Assembly: GCA_965233625.1 (NCBI GenBank)
Contig: OZ247499.1
Location: 5,766,001-5,830,000, forward strand
From: G965233625 sp965233625
Lineage (GTDB): Bacteria; Planctomycetota; Planctomycetia; Pirellulales; Pirellulaceae
Direction of reading: 5' to 3'
DNA length: 64,000 bases
Below are positions 18,283 to 27,295 of this stretch, one piece after another (positions within the stretch are counted from its first letter, which is position 1; the number at the start of each line of letters is the position of its first letter). The position numbers and the translations under genes are program-made. Below the pieces are notes generated by a model. That model did not search any database. It saw nothing but the letters and a program-made list of their open reading frames with translations, and was not told where the DNA came from.

Positions 18283-19136
18283 CCGACAATCCACAACGCC
18301 GCGAAGAAAATCTGCCCGCGCCGCCGGAAGCATCTGCACAAGAGAGTACGCACACGCAGCCACGCGAAATCTCCGACGCGCTGGCGACGCCTGATGTGCA
18401 CTATATGCATGCGCCTATCATGCGTGAAAAGGCCGAACCGCGCGACGGACACGAGCCGGTGCCGATCTGGCTCACTACTTTCTATGCTGCCGTTATCTTC
18501 TGGGGTGGTTACTATCTGGCGTCGTACAATGGCGGTTTCGACCCCACGGTCTACGACGAGCAACGTCCCGCAGCGGGCGCCGTCACCGAAGAGAAGAAGG
18601 CCGATCCAATAGCACTGGGCAAGCGGTCTTTCACGTCCAACTGCGCCGGGTGCCACCAGCAGTCTGGCAAAGGCGTGCCCGGCCAGTTCCCACCCTTGGC
18701 AGAGTCCGAATGGGTGACGGGCGAACCAGCCATCCTTACCCGCATTCTGTTGCACGGTCTGCAGGGACCGATTGAGGTCAAGGGTGAGAAGTATAACGGC
18801 AACATGCCCGCTTTCGGCGAGAGACTGGATGACGAACAACTCGCCTACCTGCTAACCTACATCCGCCAGGACTGGGGCAACCAAGCCAGCCCGCTTTCCA
18901 AAGAATTCATCGCCAAAGTGCGTGAGAACGAACAGTCACGCAAACAGCCCTGGACCGTCAGCGAACTGGAATCCGTCGAACCCGAAGCAGCGCCGGAGAA
19001 GCAAGAAGAGCCAGCAGAAGAATCTGGAGATGCATCCGAAGGCGGGAAAGAAACGAATGCCGGAGAAACGAAATCCGGAGACGATAAGTCTGATGAAAGC
19101 AGCGAAGAACAAACCGGCGGAGACGCCCCGGAGTAA
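18279..19136 (+). CDS. ccoP: cbb3-type oxidase cytochrome c subunit, CcoP-like but monohaem
   Basis: This 285-aa protein sits in the CcoP position. After a cytosolic Pro/Glu-rich N-terminus comes one TM helix (about residues 62-82), then a single haem c domain: Cys122, Cys125, His126 in NCAGCHQQSGKG, with Met in NGNMPAFGERL as likely sixth ligand. Classical CcoP has two haems, so this is a reduced version. From about residue 235 the chain is a Glu/Lys/Ser/Gly-rich tail. It overlaps ccoO by 4 nt and the ATPase by 44 nt. Its electron donor is probably ActA or ActE. Confidence 0.86.
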   Translation: MTDNPQRREENLPAPPEASAQESTHTQPREISDALATPDVHYMHAPIMREKAEPRDGHEPVPIWLTTFYAAVIFWGGYYLASYNGGFDPTVYDEQRPAAGAVTEEKKADPIALGKRSFTSNCAGCHQQSGKGVPGQFPPLAESEWVTGEPAILTRILLHGLQGPIEVKGEKYNGNMPAFGERLDDEQLAYLLTYIRQDWGNQASPLSKEFIAKVRENEQSRKQPWTVSELESVEPEAAPEKQEEPAEESGDASEGGKETNAGETKSGDDKSDESSEEQTGGDAPE

Positions 19137-21159
19137 CGCCCCGCGGAGTAGCGCGAGCGACACGGCCTGGTGGAAGCTGGCCGTAGGAATCGTGCTTGCG
19201 GGTCAGGGGATGCTGCTGGCGCTGACGGTCAATCTTTCGGAGCCCCCGGCCGATGTGCGTTTCGCGCTGCAAAGCGTGGTGCTTGGTTCAACACTGGTCG
19301 TGGTCGCGTTGCTCGGCTTCCCGTTGCTGGTAGGTGCGGCTCGGGCGATTACCAACCGCCGGTTAACGATGGAGGCGCTGTTTGTGGTGGCGATTATTGG
19401 CGCCATGGCGGCGTCGCTGCAATCGTATCTCACATCCAGCGGCGCGATTTATTTTGAAGTGGTTTCGATCCTGCTGGTGATCTATTCGCTGAACGATATG
19501 CTCCGCGATCGCGCCCGCGCATCGGCCGTCGCCGCGACCCGGAAATGGCTCGACCAGCTTGGCGCCGCGCGGCTGATCCAGAGCGATGGAAGCACGGCCG
19601 CCGTTCCGGTGGAAACCATCCGCGCGGGCGATCTGGTGGAAGTGCATCCGGGTGAATCCATCACCATCGATGGCAGGATCGAGCGTGGGCAGGCCTTCGT
19701 CTGCGAAACCTCCTTGACGGGCGAACCCTTCGCAAGAGTCCGCCGCAGCGGCGAGCAGGTGCTGGCTGGCAGTGTGGTGGAAGACGCCACCCTCGCGATC
19801 CGCGCCACGGCGCCCGGCGGCGCGCGCGAGATTGACGGCGTGCTGCAGGCAGTGGAAGACGCCCGTCGCACGCGCATCTCGATGCAGGATCAGATTGACC
19901 GCTGGACCAAGGTTTTTCTGCCCGTGGTGATTGCCGTCGCGGCGGCGACGTTCGGCGCCTGGTGGATGTTGTCCTCGTGGCAGGAGGGGATGTTCTACGC
20001 CATGTCGGTGCTGCTGGTGGCCTGTCCCTGCGCATTGGGCCTGGCGGTTCCGCTGGCCGTGTGGGCGGCGATGAATCAGATGGCAAGCCGCGGTCTGGTG
20101 GCGCATCAGGCGGATTTTGTCGCGCGCCTGGCCCGTTGCAATCATGTGGTGTTTGATAAGACCGGAACGCTGACCGAAGACGCCGCCTCGGTGGTCGATG
20201 TCGCCGTGGCGGGCGATGTGCCGCGTGAGAAACTGATGTCGTGGCTGGCTTCGGCCGAACAGCACAGCCAGCATCCAGTCGCCCGCGCACTGGCGGCGTA
20301 TCCGGCAGCGGGCAAAACCTACAAAGTCACCAACATGCAGTTGCAGTCGCACCCAGGCTGCGGGCTGGAAGCGTCGTTTGAAGACTGCTGCGGCAACGCC
20401 CGGCATCTGCGCGTCGGCGCCCCGCGCTGGATCAACGCGCCGCGGGCGGCGTACGATGCGCTGTGCTCCGGCCTGGCGATGAAGGGCGGCGAACCCGTAG
20501 CCGTTGAAACCGACGGCAAATTGTCCGCCGTCTGTCTGGTGGGTGAACGGCGGCGCCCGTCGGCAGTGCTGGCGCAGAAAGCCTGCGAAGCGTTGCAGAT
20601 GAAGGTCACCGTGATGACCGGCGACCAGAAAGACCGCCCCGCCGCTGCCGGTTTTGATTCCGTACACGCCGAGATGTCTCCCCTGGATAAAGCCAACATG
20701 GTCGCGCAGTGGCAGCAGGAAGGTGAAGACGTGCTCTTCGTCGGCGACGGCATCAACGATGCTGCGGCGCTGAGCAACGCCTGCGCTTCGATTGCGCTGG
20801 CGTCCGGATCCGAACTTGCCGGCGCCAACGCGCAGGCCACGCTGCTGACCGGCAACCTGGACGTGGCGCCCTGGGCGGTTGAGCGATGCCGCGGCGCCAT
20901 GTGGCTGATCCGCACCAATCTAATCTGGGCGGCGGCTTACAATGTCATCGGCATGCTGCTCGCCGCGACGGGTTTTCTGCACCCGGTGTTCGCCGCGCTG
21001 TTGATGGTCGGCTCGAGCCTGATCGTAACGGGCCGTTCGATCCGCTTCGCCAGTCAGCACGAGACGCCGCCGGGCCCTGATGCTTCAGCCACGGCGCCGC
21101 AGTGTCAGTTGACGGTGAAGCCCGGCACACAGGAACTGCAGACCAGTTGCTGTAAATAG
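19093..21159 (+). CDS. ccoI: Heavy-metal P1B-type ATPase, CcoI-like copper exporter
   Basis: This 688-aa P-type ATPase pumps Cu(I) for cbb3 oxidase assembly if it follows the CcoI model. The metal-site motif is CPCALGLAVP (Cys311, Cys313), TGEP lies in the actuator domain, Asp355 in DKTGTLTE is phosphorylated, SQHPVARAL is the nucleotide-site HP motif, and GDGINDAAAL begins at 551. No N-terminal HMA metal-binding domain is present: residues 1-30 are Lys/Ser/Asn-rich and TM1 follows. The C-terminus ends with a Cys pair (TSCCK). The open frame extends to 18922, but that part only re-reads the ccoP tail; ATG 19093 is the first sensible start. Confidence 0.92.
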   Translation: MKAAKNKPAETPRSNAPRSSASDTAWWKLAVGIVLAGQGMLLALTVNLSEPPADVRFALQSVVLGSTLVVVALLGFPLLVGAARAITNRRLTMEALFVVAIIGAMAASLQSYLTSSGAIYFEVVSILLVIYSLNDMLRDRARASAVAATRKWLDQLGAARLIQSDGSTAAVPVETIRAGDLVEVHPGESITIDGRIERGQAFVCETSLTGEPFARVRRSGEQVLAGSVVEDATLAIRATAPGGAREIDGVLQAVEDARRTRISMQDQIDRWTKVFLPVVIAVAAATFGAWWMLSSWQEGMFYAMSVLLVACPCALGLAVPLAVWAAMNQMASRGLVAHQADFVARLARCNHVVFDKTGTLTEDAASVVDVAVAGDVPREKLMSWLASAEQHSQHPVARALAAYPAAGKTYKVTNMQLQSHPGCGLEASFEDCCGNARHLRVGAPRWINAPRAAYDALCSGLAMKGGEPVAVETDGKLSAVCLVGERRRPSAVLAQKACEALQMKVTVMTGDQKDRPAAAGFDSVHAEMSPLDKANMVAQWQQEGEDVLFVGDGINDAAALSNACASIALASGSELAGANAQATLLTGNLDVAPWAVERCRGAMWLIRTNLIWAAAYNVIGMLLAATGFLHPVFAALLMVGSSLIVTGRSIRFASQHETPPGPDASATAPQCQLTVKPGTQELQTSCCK

Positions 21160-21273
21160 GCGCAAGGCCGGTTTACGCACCAGGCTATCTGCGCACGGCG
21201 TTGAGAATGGGTTACCATCAACACTGCCGCAGGGCATTGGTATCTACACAAATTGTTTTGTTTCACGGATAAA
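21160..21273. other. Intergenic end of the respiratory operon
   Basis: No gene and no convincing terminator hairpin is visible between the copper ATPase stop and the palindromic element that follows. Confidence 0.4.
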
Positions 21274-21418
21274 ACACCAACCCGAAGCGCGAGCGAGGGG
21301 CGTCCCGCATTGTAGCGAATGGCCTGTCAGGAAGACCTTCGATGCAACGTTGTTCCGCCAGAAACCCTTGTTTGTTGCACTCGATCAAACGTCCCTCGCT
21401 TGCGCTTCGGGTTAGTGT
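21274..21418. repeat. 145-bp inverted-repeat element, family 1, copy 1
   Basis: Two 29-bp arms, 21274-21302 and 21390-21418, are inverted copies with three mismatches. Each contains AACCCGAAGCGC and AGCGAGG. The 87-bp interior has no coding sense. A second element with nearly the same arms lies at 32993-33135 with an unrelated interior. The arms, not the centre, are conserved, as in REP-pair or MITE-like elements. Confidence 0.85.
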
Positions 21419-21499
21419 GTGATGCAAAAAGACTTGTGTAGATACCCAGTCGCCGCAGGGCGGAAGAGGCCACCGTTGCTGGATAGAGGAATGTGATTG

Positions 21500-22528
21500 A
21501 TGAGCGTTGTTGAAGCTGACTTGCGTGAAGACTGGTCGTATGAAGACCTGCAGGAAGAGGCCGAGGGGCTGCGCAAACGCATCAATCTTTTTCGCACTTC
21601 GCTGGGCCGCTTTCTGGTGGATAAGCAGCACCTGATTGATCTGATGTGTGTGGCCGCCATCGCGCAGGAACCGCTGTTGCTGGTCGGGCCGCCCGGCACG
21701 GCGAAGTCGGACCTGGTGCTGAAGTTCAAGGATGCGGCGGGCATTCCGCAGGAAGATTATTTCGAGTACATGCTCACGCGGTTCACCGAACCGTCGGAAA
21801 TCATCGGCCCGATTGATATCAACCGCCTGCGCGAAGGCCGCTATATCCGTCGTGAGCAAGGCAAGCTGCCAACGGCGCGGCTGGCGTTTCTGGATGAGAT
21901 CTTCAAGTCCAACTCGGCCATTCTCAACATCCTGCTGACGATCATTAACGAGAAGAAGTTCTATCAGGATGGCGAGCCGCAGCCCGTACGGTTGCGGATT
22001 CTCTTTGCTGCCACCAATGAAGTGCCCGAACACGGCGAGCTGGGCGCGTTGAAAGACCGCTTCGTGCTGAAGGCGGAGAGCCTACCCGTGCAGGAAGACT
22101 ACTTTGAGCAGTTGATCGACGCGGGGCTAGAATCGGAAGTGAACCGTACGCTGAACCGTAAACCGTGGGTCGAAGGACATTGCGGCCTGGAAGACTTCGT
22201 CAAAGCGAACCGTTATCTGACGTATCAGTTCGCTCAGCAGCGGCAGTCGGCCGACGGCGATTTGCGGAACGACCGCCACGTTTATTTCCCGCCCGAAGTG
22301 TTTCAGGAGTTTCAGCGGCTGGTGCGGACGCTGGTGCGGGAAGAGCATATCTTTATCAGCGACCGCAAGCTGGTGAAACTCTACAAACTGTTCCGTGTGC
22401 GGTCGTGGCTGATGACCGGCGGCGCCGTCACGCGTGACGATCTGCGGCTGCTGGCGTATCTGGGTGAAACGCCGGAACAGATGGCCCTGCTGCGGCAGCG
22501 CGTGCCCGTGCTGCTGGGCGATGTCTAG
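21500..22528 (+). CDS. MoxR/RavA-type AAA+ ATPase
   Basis: This 342-aa AAA+ protein has Walker A GPPGTAKS at residues 63-70, Walker B LAFLDEIFK near 135 and a sensor-1 ATNE near 173. The FTEPSEIIGPID insert and the FKSNSAILNILLTIINE helix are typical of the RavA branch of the MoxR family. These ATPases remodel partner complexes, usually with a VWA-domain protein encoded next door (ViaA for RavA). No VWA gene follows here; csrA is next after 342 nt. ATG at 21500 is preferred to the TTG one codon earlier. Confidence 0.9.
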   Translation: MSVVEADLREDWSYEDLQEEAEGLRKRINLFRTSLGRFLVDKQHLIDLMCVAAIAQEPLLLVGPPGTAKSDLVLKFKDAAGIPQEDYFEYMLTRFTEPSEIIGPIDINRLREGRYIRREQGKLPTARLAFLDEIFKSNSAILNILLTIINEKKFYQDGEPQPVRLRILFAATNEVPEHGELGALKDRFVLKAESLPVQEDYFEQLIDAGLESEVNRTLNRKPWVEGHCGLEDFVKANRYLTYQFAQQRQSADGDLRNDRHVYFPPEVFQEFQRLVRTLVREEHIFISDRKLVKLYKLFRVRSWLMTGGAVTRDDLRLLAYLGETPEQMALLRQRVPVLLGDV

Positions 22529-22870
22529 CTCTGGGGCAAGCGGAAAATTCTACGTATTTCGCCCGCGAGATGATTGCCGGGTGGGGATATAGCAGTTGTC
22601 CGGGGTTTCTCTGTGGCCGGGTGGGGAAACTTTCTGGAATTCTGCTGTAATTGCTTGACGACGCCCTACACCGGCGTAGAGTGAGAGAGAGGATAGTGTC
22701 TGGAATGTGTTTCTGCACCTGTCAACCCCTAAACATTTGAACAAGTGTTCCGGCCCGGAGGCCGTTCTGCTTTTCAATATCCTGCCAATAACCGCCAACA
22801 TCACCGGCTACCTCAGCGGCGTGCATCACACCTTAAGCAACGCCCGTAATTCACACAAAGGAATGGATCC
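22529..22870. promoter_or_regulatory. csrA upstream region
   Basis: This 342-bp non-coding stretch precedes csrA. A TTGACG (22655-22660) followed after 16 bp by TAGAGT (22677-22682) is a candidate promoter with a long leader. AAAGGA lies at 22857-22862, 8 nt before the ATG, as ribosome binding site. Two GCCGGGTGGGG copies (22577 and 22617 areas) are direct repeats of unknown meaning. Confidence 0.4.
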
Positions 22871-23062
22871 ATGTTAGTCCTCTCCCGCAAGAAGAACGAA
22901 AGCATCGTTATCAACAACGATATCACCATCGTTGTTGTGGAAATCCGTGGCGACAAGGTCCGCCTGGGTGTGGAAGCGCCAAGAGAGGTGCCTGTGCATC
23001 GTCGCGAAGTTTACGACGCGATTAAGCGTTCCCAGCAGGAACAGGATGCCGCGGAAGAGTAA
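22871..23062 (+). CDS. csrA: Carbon storage regulator CsrA
   Basis: This 63-aa RNA-binding regulator starts MLVLSRKKNESIVI, and the RNA-contacting segment APREVPVHRREVYDAI (about residues 36-51) is intact, including the Arg equivalent to E. coli Arg44. CsrA dimers bind GGA motifs in mRNA leaders and block or stabilise translation. The Gln/Glu-rich tail is slightly longer than the core. It stands alone, with a well-placed AAAGGA ribosome binding site. Confidence 0.96.
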   Translation: MLVLSRKKNESIVINNDITIVVVEIRGDKVRLGVEAPREVPVHRREVYDAIKRSQQEQDAAEE

Positions 23063-23125
23063 CGCAGCGTTTCGCGCCGCACCCGGTTCGACTCTTCACG
23101 CAGCAACTCTTTACGCAGCGACTTT

Positions 23126-23614
23126 TCACAAAGACCGCTGCATCTGATGTTCGGCGATATGCTCCCGGGGCGGCGGCAAGGCGCCACGCACGCCATTAGG
23201 CTTAAAGCCGTGGCGGGCGTACAGAGCTATCGCATGATGATTCCCGTCAGCCACATCCAGCAGCATCTGCTTCGCACCGCCCTGCCGCGCGGCATTCACG
23301 ACGGCTTCGACGAGGGCGTCTCCTGCACCCTTACCGCGGGCCGCTGGCGCCACCCACATCGACAGCAGCCACACTACGCCCGCGCGGCGGTCATCGGCGC
23401 CATAGCGGACCATTCCAGCGTCGTCGCCGTCAAGCACCGCCAGAAACAACGGCAGCGTTTTTAACTGCTCCAGCCAGTCCTGCGGCGATCGCTTCAACGT
23501 GTCTTCAAGTGTGCTGCCAAACGCATCCGGGGCGTCGCGCAGAGCACGCAGCCGGATATTTCGCAAACGCTGTGCGGCCACTTCGCCAGGGGTAAGTGCT
23601 TCGATCTGGAGCAT
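23126..23614 (-). CDS. GNAT-family N-acetyltransferase
   Basis: This 162-aa GNAT protein has the acetyl-CoA pyrophosphate-binding loop in VAPAARGKGAGDALVEAV (motif A, about residues 90-107) and motif B near NHHAIALYARHGFKPNG. The N-terminal half (LRALRDAPDAFGSTLED) is that of the large ribosomal-protein/small-molecule acetyltransferase group. The substrate cannot be told from sequence. It is convergent with csrA and divergent from the MscS gene. Confidence 0.88.
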   Translation of the reverse strand: MLQIEALTPGEVAAQRLRNIRLRALRDAPDAFGSTLEDTLKRSPQDWLEQLKTLPLFLAVLDGDDAGMVRYGADDRRAGVVWLLSMWVAPAARGKGAGDALVEAVVNAARQGGAKQMLLDVADGNHHAIALYARHGFKPNGVRGALPPPREHIAEHQMQRSL

Positions 23615-23773
23615 GCAAATTCAGGTCGGATGGTGTCGCCGCGGCAAGAAGTTCTTACCAGATCAGCAAGCAGAGATATTACGCCCGGCGCCTTGTTGGA
23701 TGTGACCGGTACACTAGGTTATGAAGGAATAGACACTCATGGAGGCGGCACGGTTCATGCCCGGAACGAACGG

Positions 23774-26005
23774 ATGATTTCTCGCACAAAACTGGCGGCG
23801 TATTTTCTTCTGGTAGGCGTCGCTATTGTACCGGCGTTTTCCGGCGGGAGCATCGCGCACGGTCAGCAACCGCCGGAACCTACTGCCGCAACACCAGAAA
23901 GCACAGACCCGCCCAAGCCCGGCGCAGACGCTGCTGCTGAACCACCGTCCGGTACAGCGACCGGCCGTGAAGCGGATCTTCTTTCGCAACTTGAAGCCAT
24001 CAAGTCGCAATTGTCTTCCGCCCAGGATTTAGGCAAAACGCTGGATACGCAACTGGCCGATAAACGGGCGGAACTGCTTGCGGTGAAAGAGTCTGGACCT
24101 GCTGAAGAGAAACCCTCTTTCCGGCTGTTAGACACCCTCCGCGACGAACTGGCAAACCGTCAGGCACGCAGTCAGACCCTTCAGGCCGCAACTGAAAACG
24201 CAGCCGCTGAACTGGCCTCTGCCAAGGCGCAGTTGCTTACGAAGCAGCAGGAACTCCGGCAGCTGAAGCAGGCGCCGCTTCCAGCCGGAGCGACAGAAGC
24301 TGCAGAGCAATTACGGGAGATTAAGCTGGCGGAAATCGAAGTCACCATGGCTGGTAAGTCCGTTGAACTGCAACAGCAGGAGCAAGCCAACGAACTGAAA
24401 AAAGTCGAACTTCATAACCGGCAGGTTGAGATCATCGAAGCGAAGATCGTCTGGATCAAGGACGATGTCGAATTCGATGCGGAGGCGTTACAGGATGTGA
24501 TGGTGGACCTGGACAAGCTCGAGGCCGATCTGAAAAGCAACTTGCGCACCGCAGAAACAAACCTGCAATACGCCGAAACGCAATGGGTGCAGGCGCGGCA
24601 GAAACTAGACTCCACAGAGGAAGATCCGCCGGAACGCGTGGAGGAAGTGGAAGCACGCTCATTAGACCGGCAGTTGAAACAGCAGCGCGTTTCGCATGTG
24701 AATGCGCAGCTTCAACACCTCGGCAAACGCCGCGAGCTCTGGCGCCATCGCTATCAGGTGCTGAATCAGGAAGCCGAGCCTAGCGAGCTTATCGAGTGGA
24801 ATGAAGAAGCAGACCAGCTGCAATCGCAGCTGCAACGCGAAAAGCGACTTGCCCAGTTGCGGATTGACGAACTGCGACAGGAACTTGTCATCCGCGACAA
24901 AAGGCTGCAAAGCACCGCAGCGGACGCAACCGCGGTGAAACGCTGGCTGACACAGCAGCGGCAACACCTGGATCAGTCGATACAGCTATATAACGAAAGT
25001 CTCGTCGATATTGACGAGACACTGCGTCTAACTGAGAAGCTGGATAGCGAGATCGGCGGAGAAGTCGGCGCCTGGTCGCTTAGCGACTGGTACGCCGGCG
25101 CCGTGCACTACGCAACCAGCGTCTGGAATACGGAACTGCTGACCATTGAAGAGCAGCCGCTGACCGTTGGCAAAGTGCTGGTCGGCCTGGTGCTGCTAGT
25201 GTGCGGCTTCTTCGTGTCGCGGACCGTCAGCCGGATGCTCGGCAGGCGACTGAAGCAAGGCCGCTTCCAGATGAATGAAAGCGGCGCCGCAGCGTTGCAG
25301 ACGGTCTCCTTCTATCTGATTCTGGTGCTGTGCACGTTGATGGCGCTACGGATTGTGAATGTGCCACTGACGGTGTTTACATTCTTTGGCGGTGCGATTG
25401 CCATTGGCGTCGGCCTTGGCAGCCAGAATGTGGTGAACAACTTTATCAGCGGTCTGGTGCTACTGGCCGAGCGTCCTATTAAGGTCGGTGACCTGATTAA
25501 GATCGACGGCCTCTACGGCAACGTAACAAGCATCGGCGCCCGCAGCACGCGTATCCGCACCGGCGATAACATGGAGATTGTCGTTCCGAACAGCACGTTT
25601 CTAGAAAACAACGTGGTGAACCTGACGCGAGCGGACCACAAAATCCGGACGAACATCAAGGTCGGCGTGGCCTACGGTTCGCCCACCCGCGAAGTTGCCA
25701 AACTGCTCAAACACGCAGCCGACGATCATGGGCAGATACTGAAACGACCGCCGCCACATGTATGGTTTGTTGACTTCGCCGATAATTCGCTGAACTTTGA
25801 ACTTCACTTCTGGCTTGAAGTGCACACGCTGATGGAACTACGACGGGTCGAAAGTGATATCCGTCACCGTGTTGACCAGTTGTTCCGCGAAGCAGGTATC
25901 GTGATCGCCTTCCCGCAGCGCGATGTGCATCTTGACCTTACGACGCCCGTGCCGGTGCAGATGCTCCCACCGGCGGAAGAAGAAAGCAGCGAAGAGACAG
26001 AGTAA
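23774..26005 (+). CDS. MscS-family mechanosensitive channel with long periplasmic coiled coil
   Basis: This 743-aa protein starts at ATG 23774 with a signal/TM segment (about residues 7-27), then a Pro/Ala-rich linker and a long Gln/Leu/Glu-rich coiled coil (about 65-430), as in MscK/KefA-like channels. A few TM helices (about 470-580) lead into the MscS pore and beta domain: GVGLGSQNVVNNFISGLVLL, then VGDLIKIDGLYGNV and VVPNSTFLENNVVN. MscS channels release solutes on hypo-osmotic shock. The acidic tail is short. The open frame continues upstream to 23630, but that portion reads across the short divergent spacer and lacks protein character. Confidence 0.92.
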   Translation: MISRTKLAAYFLLVGVAIVPAFSGGSIAHGQQPPEPTAATPESTDPPKPGADAAAEPPSGTATGREADLLSQLEAIKSQLSSAQDLGKTLDTQLADKRAELLAVKESGPAEEKPSFRLLDTLRDELANRQARSQTLQAATENAAAELASAKAQLLTKQQELRQLKQAPLPAGATEAAEQLREIKLAEIEVTMAGKSVELQQQEQANELKKVELHNRQVEIIEAKIVWIKDDVEFDAEALQDVMVDLDKLEADLKSNLRTAETNLQYAETQWVQARQKLDSTEEDPPERVEEVEARSLDRQLKQQRVSHVNAQLQHLGKRRELWRHRYQVLNQEAEPSELIEWNEEADQLQSQLQREKRLAQLRIDELRQELVIRDKRLQSTAADATAVKRWLTQQRQHLDQSIQLYNESLVDIDETLRLTEKLDSEIGGEVGAWSLSDWYAGAVHYATSVWNTELLTIEEQPLTVGKVLVGLVLLVCGFFVSRTVSRMLGRRLKQGRFQMNESGAAALQTVSFYLILVLCTLMALRIVNVPLTVFTFFGGAIAIGVGLGSQNVVNNFISGLVLLAERPIKVGDLIKIDGLYGNVTSIGARSTRIRTGDNMEIVVPNSTFLENNVVNLTRADHKIRTNIKVGVAYGSPTREVAKLLKHAADDHGQILKRPPPHVWFVDFADNSLNFELHFWLEVHTLMELRRVESDIRHRVDQLFREAGIVIAFPQRDVHLDLTTPVPVQMLPPAEEESSEETE

Positions 26006-26040
26006 TCAGCCTCTGCCGCCGCGTAGTTGTCGCCAGAAGC

Positions 26041-26520
26041 TCAACTGGACAACGCTTTGTGCACGATCACAAGCTGGCCCAGATGGTAGGCGTTATGGTC
26101 GGCAACGATCAACGCCTGACGCAGCAGCGTGTGCCCGGGGGCGGTGTGCGGAATCTGTGCCAGTAGATCGTCACAACTGGCGACAAGTTGCGACATCTGT
26201 TGCAGATCACTTTGAAACGCGGCAACACTCTGGCTCCAGGCGTGTTCGTTAGGCGGCGCCGGTTCTACGGGCCACAACCCATCGGGAAAGTCCGGCGACT
26301 GATGCTGCGGGTCCCGTGAATATTCCAGCAGATCCCACTGGCAGATGCGCAGATGCTCCAGAATCTGCCACGGCGAATGCGCTACACGCTCTACCGTGGC
26401 GCCGTAAAGCCGCGCAGGTATACGTTCTACTGCCTCTTCAAAACCCAGGTGCGCGGCGCCGCCCGCCAACAGGTCAAGCACATGGTCTTTCAGCGATATC
26501 CTGGCATCGGGTTGTGACAT
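26041..26520 (-). CDS. DinB-like four-helix metalloprotein
   Basis: This 159-aa protein fits the DinB/YfiT-type fold. Three candidate metal ligands are visible: His48 in RVAHSPWQILEH and the pair in VADHNAYHLGQL (about residues 140-147). Such proteins bind Zn or Ni, and some are bacillithiol- or mycothiol-linked transferases; the activity here is unknown. It is convergent with mscS, and the ABC transporter genes lie 31 nt upstream on the same strand, so cotranscription with them is possible. Confidence 0.8.
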   Translation of the reverse strand: MSQPDARISLKDHVLDLLAGGAAHLGFEEAVERIPARLYGATVERVAHSPWQILEHLRICQWDLLEYSRDPQHQSPDFPDGLWPVEPAPPNEHAWSQSVAAFQSDLQQMSQLVASCDDLLAQIPHTAPGHTLLRQALIVADHNAYHLGQLVIVHKALSS

Positions 26521-26551
26521 GGTTCTTACTCCTTCATTCTTGTTGCAATGG

Positions 26552-27295
26552 TTAATAAACCATGCGGCCTTCTAGAAAGTCGGCCGTCTGCGGTTGTGCG
26601 GGGGAGTCGAAAAACGCACCTGCGTCGCCTGTTTCCACCAGCCGTCCGTTCAACATCAAGGCGGCGGCGGTGGCGACGCGGCGAGCTTGAAACAGGTTGT
26701 GCGTCGCCCAGATACACGCAAAGGCGTGCTGCTGATGCATCTCCGTAACGACGTCTTCCACCAGTTGCACGCGGCCAGGATCGAGGTGCGCCGTTGGTTC
26801 GTCAAGTATTAAATAGTCTGGCTGCAGCACCAGGGCGCGGGCGATGGCCACCAGTTGTGTCTCGCCGCCTGAAAGTGAATCCGCGGGTTGATCTGCAAGC
26901 GGTGTCAGTTGCAGCCGCTCGATCATCGCTTCCGCTTTCGTCGCGGCTTGCCTGTCGCGGCGCAGCCGCAGGCCGTACTGCACGTTGTATCGAACGCTGC
27001 CACGCAGCATCACCGGCCGCTGAGCAACCAGTGTCACCTGCCGCCGTTGCAAGAGGCTTTCCTCTCCGCGACCCACTTCAACGCCACCGCGTTTCAGGCT
27101 TCCTGCATCAACGGGCATCAATCCGGCAGCCATTTGCAGCAGCGTTGATTTTCCCGCACCGGCAGGCCCGATGACGGCCAGGCACGCCGCGGGCTGAACG
27201 GCCAGGTTCTGGATCATCAGTTCGAAGTCGCCCAGGCGTTTGCGCAGGCTGATCATCTCCCAGGCGGGTGGCGGTGGAGTGGCGGGCTGTGTCAT
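26552..27295 (-). CDS. tupC: ABC transporter ATP-binding protein, tungstate/molybdate type (TupC-like)
   Basis: This 247-aa ATPase has Walker A GPAGAGKST (residues 43-51), the signature LSGGETQLVAIARALVL, Walker B YLILDEPTAHLDP and the switch His in ATHN. It starts inside the 3-prime end of the permease gene (4-nt overlap), so the two form one transporter. The permease resembles TupB, which makes tungstate the best guess; molybdate or another oxyanion remains possible. The periplasmic binding protein TupA is not adjacent. Confidence 0.85.
   Translation of the reverse strand: MTQPATPPPPAWEMISLRKRLGDFELMIQNLAVQPAACLAVIGPAGAGKSTLLQMAAGLMPVDAGSLKRGGVEVGRGEESLLQRRQVTLVAQRPVMLRGSVRYNVQYGLRLRRDRQAATKAEAMIERLQLTPLADQPADSLSGGETQLVAIARALVLQPDYLILDEPTAHLDPGRVQLVEDVVTEMHQQHAFACIWATHNLFQARRVATAAALMLNGRLVETGDAGAFFDSPAQPQTADFLEGRMVY

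Noticed and set aside
18922..19092. Extended N-terminus of the copper ATPase
   Set aside because: It only re-reads the ccoP tail in another frame; Lys/Pro/Ser-rich, no domain.
19363..20667. 434-aa frame opposite the copper ATPase
   Set aside because: Antisense shadow; His/Arg/Gly-rich without domain sense, while the plus strand has all P-type ATPase motifs.
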